Assembly (NCBI GenBank): GCA_965653225.1
Contig: CBFGZI010000030.1
Location: 1 to 33,948 of the forward strand
DNA length: 33,948 nt
Direction: 5' to 3'
Origin: JALZDI01 sp965653225
Lineage (GTDB): Bacteria > Actinomycetota > Actinomycetes > Propionibacteriales > Nocardioidaceae
Position numbers and translations under genes: made by a program
In this document: piece by piece, positions 20,908-28,093 of the stretch
Layout of the letters: each line of letters opens with the position of its first letter
Position numbering within the stretch: the stretch's first letter is position 1
The notes under the pieces: model-generated
Told to the model about the DNA's origin: nothing
Database searches by the model: none
Seen by the model: only the letters and a program-made list of their open reading frames with translations

Positions 20908-21723
20908 TTACTGCCGGGACAGCAGCCGCTCGCGCAGGGCCTCGGTGTCGCCGGGCTTCCAGCCGTAGCGGCGCAGCCACTGCTCCGTGCCGTCGTGCGC
21001 GTCGACGTGGCGCAGCACGTCCTCGATGCCCTCGGCCCGCGGCAGGTGGCTGTCGCGGTCGCGGCCGCGAAGGTTGGAGGCGTAGGCGCGGGTGTTCATC
21101 AGCCGGTCGATGATCGCGTCGATGCGCTCCTCGGTGAGCAGGTAGTCGGCGATGATCGCCTCGCGGCGGACGCCGACGAGGTCGAGCGCGAGTGCCACGA
21201 CCACCCCGGTGCGGTCCTTCCCCGCGGCGCAGTGGACGATCACGGCGCCGTCGGAGTGCGCGACCGTGCGCAGCGCGCCGACCACGGAGTCGGGACGGTC
21301 GGCCAGGTAGGACACGTAGACGCCGCGGGCCTGCCGACGCGGCGCCGGCACCTCCTCGGGTCCGGCCTGCCACGGCATCAGCAGGTCGCCGTCGACCTCA
21401 CGGGCCGCGTCACCGGCCTCCGGCAGCAGCGACCAGTGGCCCACCCGCACCTCGGGGTCGTGGTCCAGCGGCGCCGGACCCACGACCTGCCGCTCGCTGG
21501 TGGTGCGCAGGTCGACCACGTCGCGGACGCCGACCTCGTCGCGCAGCACCCGCACGTCGTCGGACGTCAGGTCCTGCAGGTTGTCGGCGCGCACCAGCCG
21601 CCGGGTCGCGGTCACCCCGCCGCCGCGCACGGGCAGCCCACCCAGGTCGCGCACGTTGACCGCGCCGTCGAGCGCGATCCAGCGGCCGGCGGCGTCGGTG
21701 GCGTGGTTCAGCGAGGAGGTCAT
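20908..21723 (-). CDS. Tyrosine-protein phosphatase (PF13350-type)
   Basis: A 271-aa dual/tyrosine-type phosphatase of the kind found in actinobacteria (mycobacterial PtpB relatives). NVRDLGGLPVRGG (23-35) is the family N-terminal signature. The catalytic P-loop is HCAAGKDRTG with nucleophile Cys165 and Arg171, and the following helices (IIADYLLTEERIDAII) fit the lid region. No signal peptide is seen. It may act on phosphotyrosine or phosphoinositides; the target is unknown. The start ATG 21723 follows minus-strand TACTCT by eight bases, suggesting leaderless expression. It diverges from the AlkZ-like operon with 66 bp between start codons. Confidence 0.88.
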   Translation of the reverse strand: MTSSLNHATDAAGRWIALDGAVNVRDLGGLPVRGGGVTATRRLVRADNLQDLTSDDVRVLRDEVGVRDVVDLRTTSERQVVGPAPLDHDPEVRVGHWSLLPEAGDAAREVDGDLLMPWQAGPEEVPAPRRQARGVYVSYLADRPDSVVGALRTVAHSDGAVIVHCAAGKDRTGVVVALALDLVGVRREAIIADYLLTEERIDAIIDRLMNTRAYASNLRGRDRDSHLPRAEGIEDVLRHVDAHDGTEQWLRRYGWKPGDTEALRERLLSRQ

Positions 21724-21731
21724 CGCGTCCG

Positions 21732-21737
21732 AGAGTA
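21732..21737 (-). promoter_or_regulatory. Predicted -10 of the phosphatase promoter
   Basis: On the minus strand TACTCT (TANNNT) is followed by eight bases and the ATG at 21723; no ribosome-binding site is visible. Confidence 0.35.
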
Positions 21738-21776
21738 CCGAGTGCCGACAACAGAACCGCTGTCGGCGCAGGTGGC

Positions 21777-21782
21777 TAGGTT
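21777..21782 (+). promoter_or_regulatory. Predicted -10 of a leaderless promoter for the AlkZ-like operon
   Basis: TAGGTT is followed by seven bases and the ATG at 21790. No Shine-Dalgarno sequence is present in the intervening GTCGGTC. Confidence 0.5.
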
Positions 21783-21789
21783 GTCGGTC

Positions 21790-22899
21790 ATGGCCGGACC
21801 TGACCTGCTGTCCCAGCGGGCGCTCAACCGTGCCCTGCTCGACCGGCAGCTGCTGCTGCGGCGTCACCGCATGTCCGCGGCGAAGGCCGTCGAGCACCTG
21901 GCGGGGCTGCAGGCGCAGGCGCCCAACCCTCCCTACGTCGGGCTGTGGACGCGGCTGGAGGGGTTCTGTCCCGACGAGCTCGGGCAGCTGATGCTCGACC
22001 GGTCGGTGGTGCGGGCGACGCTGATGCGCGGCACCATCCATCTCGTCTCCGCCCGCGACTGCCTGCGCCTGCGCCCGGTGCTGCAGCGGTTCCTCGAGCG
22101 GCAGGTGTGGGCCAACGCCAGCCACGGCCGCACCCACCTCGACGGCGTGGACCTCGACGCGCTGCTCGGTGCCGGGCGGGCGCTGCTGGAGGAGGAGCCG
22201 CGCTCGGTCGCCGACCTGCGCGAGCTGCTGGGCCCGCGCTGGCCCGACCACGACCCCGCGGCGCTCGCGTTCGCCGTGCGGCTGCTGCTGCCGGTGGTGT
22301 TCGTCCCCCCGCGCGGGGTCTGGGGCCGCTCCGGACCGGCCGCGTTCACCACCGCCGACGCGTGGCTGGGGCGGCCGGTGCCCGACGCGGGGTCGGTGGA
22401 CGACCTCGTGCTGCGCTACCTCGCCGCGTTCGGCCCCGCCGCGCCCGCCGACGCGCAGACCTGGTCGGGGCTCACCCGCCTGGGCGAGGTGTTCGAGTCG
22501 CTCGCACCGCGTCTGCGGGTGTTCCGCGACGAGACCGGCCGTGAGCTGTACGACCTTCCCGACGCCCCGCGTCCCGACCCCGACACCCCGGCGCCGGTGC
22601 GGCTGCTGGCCGAGTTCGACAACGTCACGCTCTCCCACGCCGACCGCACCCGCGTGATCGCCGACGAGCACCGCCGCGTCATCGCCTCCCGCAACGGCAT
22701 GGTGCCGGGCATGGTCCTGGTCGACGGGTTCGTCCGCGGCATGTGGCGGCTGAGCAGGGCACGCCGCGAGGTGCGGCTGCAGGTCGAGTCGTTCGGGAGG
22801 ATGTCTCGACGCGACCGGGCCGCGGTCGAGAAGGAGGCCACGGCGCTGCTCGACGTGGTCGCGGCGCAGGCACAGACCGCGGAGGTGGTGTTCGCGTGA
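21790..22899 (+). CDS. Winged-helix DNA-binding domain protein (HTH_42, AlkZ/AlkX-like)
   Basis: A 369-aa protein of the HTH_42 superfamily, which includes the DNA glycosylases AlkZ and AlkX (YcaQ). Seen: an N-terminal SAAKAVEHLAGLQAQAPNPPYVGLW segment with Q41-A-Q43, matching the Q-aliphatic-Q motif used by AlkX-type glycosylases; then TLMRGTIHLVSARD, DDLVLRYLAAFGPAAPADAQTW, and the LLAEFDNVTLSHADRTRV and GMVPGMVLVDGFVRGMW blocks typical of the family. A role in removing bulky or alkylated bases is plausible, but many family members are uncharacterised. The start follows TAGGTT by seven bases. First gene of a three-gene unit; the DUF1697 gene starts inside its stop (GTGA 22896-22899). Confidence 0.82.
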   Translation: MAGPDLLSQRALNRALLDRQLLLRRHRMSAAKAVEHLAGLQAQAPNPPYVGLWTRLEGFCPDELGQLMLDRSVVRATLMRGTIHLVSARDCLRLRPVLQRFLERQVWANASHGRTHLDGVDLDALLGAGRALLEEEPRSVADLRELLGPRWPDHDPAALAFAVRLLLPVVFVPPRGVWGRSGPAAFTTADAWLGRPVPDAGSVDDLVLRYLAAFGPAAPADAQTWSGLTRLGEVFESLAPRLRVFRDETGRELYDLPDAPRPDPDTPAPVRLLAEFDNVTLSHADRTRVIADEHRRVIASRNGMVPGMVLVDGFVRGMWRLSRARREVRLQVESFGRMSRRDRAAVEKEATALLDVVAAQAQTAEVVFA

Positions 22900-23423
22900 C
22901 CCGTTACGTGTCGCTGCTGCGCGGCATCAACCTCGGCCCGACCAACCAAGTCTCCATGCCCGAGCTGAAGCAGGTCTACGCCGACCTCGGGTTCGCCGAC
23001 GTCGAGACCTACATCCGCAGCGGCAACGTGGTGTTCGGCAGCGACGACCCGCCCGACAAGGTGCGCCGCCGCATCGAGAAGGGCATCGCCGAGCGCCTCG
23101 ACATGAGCATCGACGTGGTCCTGCGCACCCACGACGAGCTCGTCGCCGTGGTCGAGCGCAACCCCTTCTCCGGTGCCGACCCCAAGCACCTGCACGTGGT
23201 GTTCCTCGGCGCGCCGGTGCCCGACGAGCTCGTCGAGCGGCTGGGCGAGCACGACTTCGGCACCGACGAGTACACCCCCGACGGCCGGGAGATCTACCTG
23301 CACCTGCCCGACGGCTTCGGGCGCTCCAAGCTGGCCACCCGCATGAGCGCGCTGCGCGCACCCGTCGTGGGATCGGTGCGCAACTGGCGCACGGTCACCA
23401 AGCTTCGCGATTTGTCCGGGTGA
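22896..23423 (+). CDS. DUF1697 domain-containing protein
   Basis: A 175-aa cytoplasmic protein covering the whole DUF1697 domain: TRYVSLLRGINLGPTNQVSM at the N-terminus, LGFADVETYIRSGNVVF, and a C-terminal GREIYLHLPDGFGRSKL...RNWRTVTKL. The family is common in bacteria and has no established function. The start is GTG 22896, which overlaps the stop of the AlkZ-like gene; GGAGGTGG lies just upstream, inside that gene. It is followed by the MpaB-like gene, which either starts in the overlap (GTG 23420) or 32 bases further on. Confidence 0.88.
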   Translation: MTRYVSLLRGINLGPTNQVSMPELKQVYADLGFADVETYIRSGNVVFGSDDPPDKVRRRIEKGIAERLDMSIDVVLRTHDELVAVVERNPFSGADPKHLHVVFLGAPVPDELVERLGEHDFGTDEYTPDGREIYLHLPDGFGRSKLATRMSALRAPVVGSVRNWRTVTKLRDLSG

Positions 23424-23455
23424 CAGGACGCGCCGACGCTGCCACCATCGAGTGC

Positions 23456-24307
23456 ATGACTGTGCCTGGCCTGGCCGGGCTGCGCCACTCGATGGGCGAG
23501 TCACTGTTCGGCTTGGTCGCCGGCGACGACGGGCCGGCCAACCGCGACCGCATCCACCACCGGGCCGGCCCGCGCTGGGTCCGCGATGAGCGCCCGATCC
23601 GGATCGTGCACGCCGACGCGTCGATGTTCGTCGGCGGGCTGAGCGCGCTGCTGCTGCAGTCGCTGCACCCGCTGGCCATGGCCGCGGTCGACGCGCACTC
23701 CGGCTACCGCGGCGACCCGTGGGGCAGGCTGCAGCGCACCAGCACCTTCCTCGCCGTGACCACCTACGGTGCCGCCGACGACGCCGACCGGGCCGTTCGG
23801 CGGGTCCGCGCGGTGCACGAGAGCATCCGGGGGATAAGCCCCGACGGCCGCCGCTTCCACGCCTCCGACCCACACCTGCTGTGCTGGGTGCACGTGGCCG
23901 AGGTGCACAGCTTCCTGTTGGCCTACCAGCGCTATGGCGCGCAGGAGCTGACCCAGTGCGGTCGCGACGCCTACGTCGCGGACATGGCCGAGGTGGCGCG
24001 CCGTCTCGGTGTCCCCGACGCGCCGCAGGACGAGGCGTCGCTGCGCGCCCGGCTCGAGTCGTACCGCGGCGAGCTCAGGTCGACCGCGCAGAGCCGTGCC
24101 GCCGCCCGGTTCCTGCTGCTCAACCCGCCGGTCCCGCTGATCGTGCGGCCCGCGTACGCCGTGCTGTCGGCCGCGGCCGTGGAGCTGATGCCGCGCTGGG
24201 CGCGGGCCCCGTTGCGGCTGCCGCACGTGCCGGTGTTCGAGCCGACCGTCGTGCGCCCGTCCGGACAGCTGCTCACGTCCGGGCTCCGGTTCGTGATGAA
24301 CGGCTGA
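23456..24307 (+). CDS. MpaB-family oxygenase (DUF2236)
   Basis: A 283-aa protein of the DUF2236 / MpaB group, related to the rubber oxygenase Lcp; characterised relatives bind a b-type haem. Seen: the N-terminal SLFGLVAGDDGPANRDRIHHRAGP, LLLQSLHPLAMAAVDAHSGY, DPWGRLQRTSTFLAVTTYG, and HASDPHLLCWVHVAEVHSFLLAY, whose histidines are likely haem-pocket residues; the region LLLNPPVPLIVRPAYAVLSAAAVELMP is a hydrophobic C-terminal helix pair. The substrate is unknown. I start at ATG 23456; GTG 23420 would overlap the DUF1697 stop (GTGA) and cannot be excluded. The stop codon forms the beginning of a perfect terminator stem. Confidence 0.85.
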   Translation: MTVPGLAGLRHSMGESLFGLVAGDDGPANRDRIHHRAGPRWVRDERPIRIVHADASMFVGGLSALLLQSLHPLAMAAVDAHSGYRGDPWGRLQRTSTFLAVTTYGAADDADRAVRRVRAVHESIRGISPDGRRFHASDPHLLCWVHVAEVHSFLLAYQRYGAQELTQCGRDAYVADMAEVARRLGVPDAPQDEASLRARLESYRGELRSTAQSRAAARFLLLNPPVPLIVRPAYAVLSAAAVELMPRWARAPLRLPHVPVFEPTVVRPSGQLLTSGLRFVMNG

Positions 24308-24329
24308 CCCGGCCGGGGCGGCCGGGTCA
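24305..24329. terminator. Strong bidirectional terminator hairpin
   Basis: TGACCCGGCC (24305-24314) and GGCCGGGTCA (24320-24329) form a perfect 10-bp stem with a 5-base loop. The left arm contains the stop codon of the MpaB-like gene. It lies between two convergent genes and has no T-run, as is common in G+C-rich actinobacteria. Confidence 0.75.
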
Positions 24330-24378
24330 GGCCCCGCACTGGTGACTGGTTCGGTGTCTCGGGCGTGTCGTGCGGCGG

Positions 24379-27300
24379 TCAGCTCGCCCGCATCTGCGGG
24401 CTGACCGTGCGCTCGGCCCGCCGGGCCAGCCGGTCCACGTTCGCGACCCGGTACCACCGGGCGGCGGAGGCGTAGGCCAGCCGGATCTCGTTGTGCGTGC
24501 TGGTCTTCTCCAGGTAGCCGGCCCGCGCCAGGTGGGCCTGCGCCGCGAGGAGCGGGGCCTCCTGCTTCTCGGCCACCTCGGCCGCGATCGCCGCGGAGGC
24601 GGCGGCGCGGTCGAACTCCAGCCGCACGGCCCGCACCGCGGCCCGGGCCAGCAGCTTGGCGCACGTCTCGTTCACCTGGTCGGTCGAGCCTCCGACGGCC
24701 CAGTCGAACAGCTCGAAGTGGTCGACTGCGGACTGGTGGTCGTCGGCGACCTCGAGCCGGATCGTGCGGGCGACGATCTCCGGCAGCTGCAGCATGCAGC
24801 CGGTCTCGATCGCGTGCGAGATCGCCTCGCGCAGCGTGACGAGCGAGGCGTCCGCGTCACCCGAGCACTCCTGCAGCACGGCGATGCTCAGCAGCCGCGA
24901 CTGCTCGGCCAGCGGTGCCTGCAGCGGCTGCGACCCGCGCGCGAGGCGCTTGGCGTCGGTGAGCATGCCGCGCTCGGCGTACGCCCGGACCAGCACCGAC
25001 GTCGGGTCGAGGCCGGCCGGACCATTCCGGTCGAGGTCGACCGCGGCGGCGAGCTCGGTGAACGACGGGAGGCCGCTGTGGTGCGCGGCGAGCGTGCGCA
25101 TCAGCGTGACCGCGGCGCGCAGGTCCTCGTCCTCGCTCTGCTCGGCCTTCTCGGCGGCGGCCTCCAGCGCGTCCAGCGCGGTACGGCCGGAACCCAGCAG
25201 CACGTCGGGCAGGTAGCGCAGCAGGCACGCGCGCACCGACTGCTGCACGGTCTCGGCGAGCACCTGGGCGTCGTCGGTGAGCTTGCGGGCCAGGTGCAGG
25301 TCGCGACGGGGCAGCGCCACGATCTCGCTCAGCCGGATCCGGGCCTCGACGCGGGTGACGTTGTCCTGGGCCTCCTCGAGCGCCTCCCGCAGCGCGTCCT
25401 CGATCTCGGGCGAGCAGCCGGAGGCGGGCGTGATCTGCATCAGCGCCGGCGTCGACTCGGCCTCCTCCGGCAGGGCCAGACCCCGCTCGGCGGCATCGAT
25501 CTTGGTGGTCAGCCGGCCGGTCGAGGGCAGGCCGAGCATCGTGGCCGCCGACAGCGCGGTGCCGAACGCCTGCTTGGCCTCCTCACGCAGGCCGCAGGCG
25601 AGGCAGGTGTCGCCGAGCATCTCGAACACCGCGGCCTTGTCGGCCGGCGAGGACTCCAGGCCGTCGGCGAGGGAGATCATCTGGTTCAGGTGTGCCCGCG
25701 CGTCCTGCGGGCGGCCCTGGGTCAGGGCGGCGCCGGCGGCCTCGAGCGCGGCCGCGCAGGCCAGCTTGGACTCGCCGGCCTCAAGCCAGTGCCGGACCCG
25801 GTCCTCGGTGGACAGGTGGCCCTCCTCGGCGATCCGCCAGTGCAGCTGGCGCCGCACCGTCGGCCGGATCCAGGTGGCGACCGCGTCCTGGATCAGCGGG
25901 TTGCGGAAGGAGTAGCCGCGGGTGTCCATGCCCAGCACCGCGAAGTCGACCAGCCGGTCCAGGATCTTGCCCACGCGGGCGGTGTCGGTCTCCGCGCCGG
26001 TGACCAGCGGGGCGATCATGTTCGGGGTCACCGGCCGGTCGATGAGGGCGGTGAAGTGCAGCGCCTCCAGCTCGGTCGGCGACAGCTGCTCCAGCACGCG
26101 CCGCACCAGCGGCTGCACGGTGAGCTCGGCGTCGCCGGTCATCGCCGGCGCCACCGCCAGGCCCTTGGCGGTCGAGGCGATCCGGCCGCCCGACAGCCAG
26201 CCGCGCAGCACGGAGATGGACGGGCCCACCAGCCCGTGGGCCTGCTGCTGCAGCGAGTGCACCAGGTCGGGCACCACCGGGCCGGACAGCACCGCGCCGG
26301 CCAGTGCCGCGAGGTCGTCGGCCATCAGCGGCCCGACCTCGACCAGCGCCGGCGCCTCGAGGCCCGCACGCTCGCAGGCGGCGGCCAGGGCGCGCGCGCC
26401 CTCGGGCGTCAGCGGCAGCACGACAGTGACCAGCGGGTCGCGCGTCTTCAGGGCGGTGACCAGCGTGTCGGCGTCGGCGGCGGTGAGCTTGTCGAGCGCC
26501 GCCGCACGGGCCACCGTGAGCTGGCCGTCGGTGTCGACCGCGGCCAGGTCGTCAGCGGAGGGAACACCGCCGCCGGACGCGAGGCCGGTCGCGCGCACGC
26601 CGAGACGGCTCGTCGCCTCGGCGACCAGCGCCTCCCGGCCCGTGCCCGCCTCACCGCTGACACACAGGACGGCGGGGCCGTCGGCCTTCAGCGACCGGTC
26701 CAGCGCGTCGGTGAGCCGGGCCAGCTCGGCCCGGCGGCCGACGAACGGCAGCGCCTCCGGCACGTCCTGGTGCCCGGCGAGGATGTGCATGTGCACGGCG
26801 CGGGTCTGCGCCGACGGGTCGGCGCCGAGCTCCTCGGCCAGCATCGTCCGGCAGCGCTCGAACGCCCGCAGGGCCTGCTCGGTCTCACCCAGCCCGGCGT
26901 AGGCCTGCATCAGCGCGCGGTAGGCGCGCTCGGAGCAGGAGTCGACGGCGAGGGCCTTGTTGGCCAGCTCCACCCCGTCGCGCATCCAGTGCAGTGCAAT
27001 GGCGCACTCGGCCGCGTCCACCAACAGTGCCCGGCGTACGGCCGCCAGCGACTCGCGGGCCTCCAGGGCCCAGCCCGAGCCGTCGTCGTGGGCGGTGAAG
27101 TCGCTGACGTAGAGCGCCTCGGCCTCGCGGGTCAGGGCCACCACCCGGGCGGGCTGACGCTCACGAAGGGCGGACTTGGCCTCGAGAGCCAGGCTGCGGA
27201 AGGCGATGGTGTCGACCCAGGCGTGCCGCAGCACCAGGCCGCCGAGGCGGCGCTCGATGCAGTCGCTGCGCAGGGCGCGGCGCAGCTGGGAGGCGGCCGT

Positions 27301-27519
27301 GCGCAGGCTGGCGCGACCGTGTGCCTCGTCGACGTCGGGCCACAGCTTCTCCAGCAGGCTGGCGACGCTGACCGGCTGGTCGGCGTCGAGTGCGAGCAGC
27401 CGCAGCAGGTCGAGGGTCTTGCCGGTGCGCCAGGCTCCGGGCTCGACGACGGTGCTGTCCGCGCGACGCACGTGCAGCGGGCCGAGAAGACGGATCTCGA
27501 TCCGGTCGGTGGACTCCAT
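24379..27519 (-). CDS. BTAD/SARP-type transcriptional regulator with degenerate ATPase domain and TPR-like tail
   Basis: A 1046-aa regulator. Residues 7-103 form an OmpR-like winged helix (IEIRLLGPLHVRR, LLRLLALDADQPVSVASLLEKLWPD). The bacterial transcriptional activator domain (about 104-250) has AFERCRTMLAEELGADPSAQT. From about 258 (FVGRRAELARL) an AAA/STAND-like module follows, but its P-loop reads GEAGTGRE (289-296): the lysine that binds nucleotide phosphate is Arg and the next Ser/Thr is Glu, and I see no clear Walker B. The remaining ~650 residues are Ala/Leu-rich helical repeats, as in TPR arrays. No C-terminal LuxR HTH is present. The start is ATG 27519 with GGGGGC upstream; ATGs at 27540 and 27609 are less likely. 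It diverges from the multicopper oxidase, a possible target. Confidence 0.85.
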   Translation of the reverse strand: MESTDRIEIRLLGPLHVRRADSTVVEPGAWRTGKTLDLLRLLALDADQPVSVASLLEKLWPDVDEAHGRASLRTAASQLRRALRSDCIERRLGGLVLRHAWVDTIAFRSLALEAKSALRERQPARVVALTREAEALYVSDFTAHDDGSGWALEARESLAAVRRALLVDAAECAIALHWMRDGVELANKALAVDSCSERAYRALMQAYAGLGETEQALRAFERCRTMLAEELGADPSAQTRAVHMHILAGHQDVPEALPFVGRRAELARLTDALDRSLKADGPAVLCVSGEAGTGREALVAEATSRLGVRATGLASGGGVPSADDLAAVDTDGQLTVARAAALDKLTAADADTLVTALKTRDPLVTVVLPLTPEGARALAAACERAGLEAPALVEVGPLMADDLAALAGAVLSGPVVPDLVHSLQQQAHGLVGPSISVLRGWLSGGRIASTAKGLAVAPAMTGDAELTVQPLVRRVLEQLSPTELEALHFTALIDRPVTPNMIAPLVTGAETDTARVGKILDRLVDFAVLGMDTRGYSFRNPLIQDAVATWIRPTVRRQLHWRIAEEGHLSTEDRVRHWLEAGESKLACAAALEAAGAALTQGRPQDARAHLNQMISLADGLESSPADKAAVFEMLGDTCLACGLREEAKQAFGTALSAATMLGLPSTGRLTTKIDAAERGLALPEEAESTPALMQITPASGCSPEIEDALREALEEAQDNVTRVEARIRLSEIVALPRRDLHLARKLTDDAQVLAETVQQSVRACLLRYLPDVLLGSGRTALDALEAAAEKAEQSEDEDLRAAVTLMRTLAAHHSGLPSFTELAAAVDLDRNGPAGLDPTSVLVRAYAERGMLTDAKRLARGSQPLQAPLAEQSRLLSIAVLQECSGDADASLVTLREAISHAIETGCMLQLPEIVARTIRLEVADDHQSAVDHFELFDWAVGGSTDQVNETCAKLLARAAVRAVRLEFDRAAASAAIAAEVAEKQEAPLLAAQAHLARAGYLEKTSTHNEIRLAYASAARWYRVANVDRLARRAERTVSPQMRAS

Positions 27520-28093
27520 GATGACTGCCCCCAAAGACATCTGCGAAGGCGCCGGCCCGATGACACCTAGGACGCGCCACCAAGAAAAATACCGCCGAGA
27601 AATCGGCACCGCTCGGTTGTTGAGATTGTTTTACGCTTCGTTGCGCTCGGTTGCTAGACGATTAAGTGATCAACTGTCTGCGCGCATCGGGGGCATGGCT
27701 CATGGTCATCTGGGCGGTCAGACGGGGTAGTCATTTCGGACTATTCACCGCAGCGTGTCCGTGGTAGCACGCACCGTGCGGTTTTCCTTGCGTGTAAGGG
27801 CTTTCAGGGTATGCGGAGCCCTTCGGAACGGCCTGGTCAACCCGGCGATCCGGATGTGACAGCGAGGACGCACGGTTGGGCAAATTACGTCACAACCGCC
27901 GGTGACAGGCGGTGGCCGACGGACGTTATTGTGCAATTCGGACATTTCACATTCTGTCGCCACGGATGCCCCTGCCCTGGTTTTCACGTTCAAATCATTT
28001 GCCCGGTACCGCCGTTTGCGCCGCCGTGACGGCCCTCTAGCAGGTTCGTCGGTGGGGACAGCAGTTCGCTGGGGGACGAGGGGCAACATCGTC
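27520..28093. other. Relatively A+T-rich, structured divergent region between the BTAD regulator and the multicopper oxidase
   Basis: This 574-bp gap is clearly richer in A+T than the genes around it and I find no convincing gene in it. It holds a 10-bp direct repeat CGCTCGGTTG (27610-27619, 27644-27653), a 7-bp inverted repeat AAGGGCT/AGCCCTT (27796-27802, 27817-27823), a small hairpin GCACG-CAC-CGTGC followed by GGTTTT (27767-27785), and GTCAC/GTGAC (27889-27893, 27902-27906). Minus-strand TATTTT (27591-27586) is a possible -10 for the regulator. GAGGGG near 28078-28083 is the oxidase ribosome-binding site. A small RNA or leader is possible but unproven. Confidence 0.55.

Noticed and set aside
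20995..21789. In-frame extension of the AlkZ-like gene 265 codons upstream, and of the phosphatase gene upstream to 22671 on the other strand
   Set aside because: Each extension runs antisense through the neighbouring gene and lacks conserved sequence; clear starts exist at 21790 and 21723.
24370..27570. A 1066-codon open frame on the plus strand opposite the BTAD regulator
   Set aside because: It is the antisense shadow of a real gene in high-G+C DNA: low-complexity Gly/Arg/Gln-rich translation, no domain, and the minus strand shows recognisable winged-helix and BTAD motifs.
27561..27584. A copy of the GTGASGCGYCAA repeat at GGACGCGCCACCAAG
   Set aside because: It has an internal insertion and a poor first half, and it is a single isolated match; chance similarity is likely.
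27781..27812. SigF/SigB-type promoter GTTT...GGGTAT before the oxidase
   Set aside because: The spacer is 22 bases, well beyond the usual 14-16.
27855..27894. CRP-like site TGTGAC...GTCACA
   Set aside because: The two halves are 28 bases apart, not the 6 required for a CRP-type dimer.
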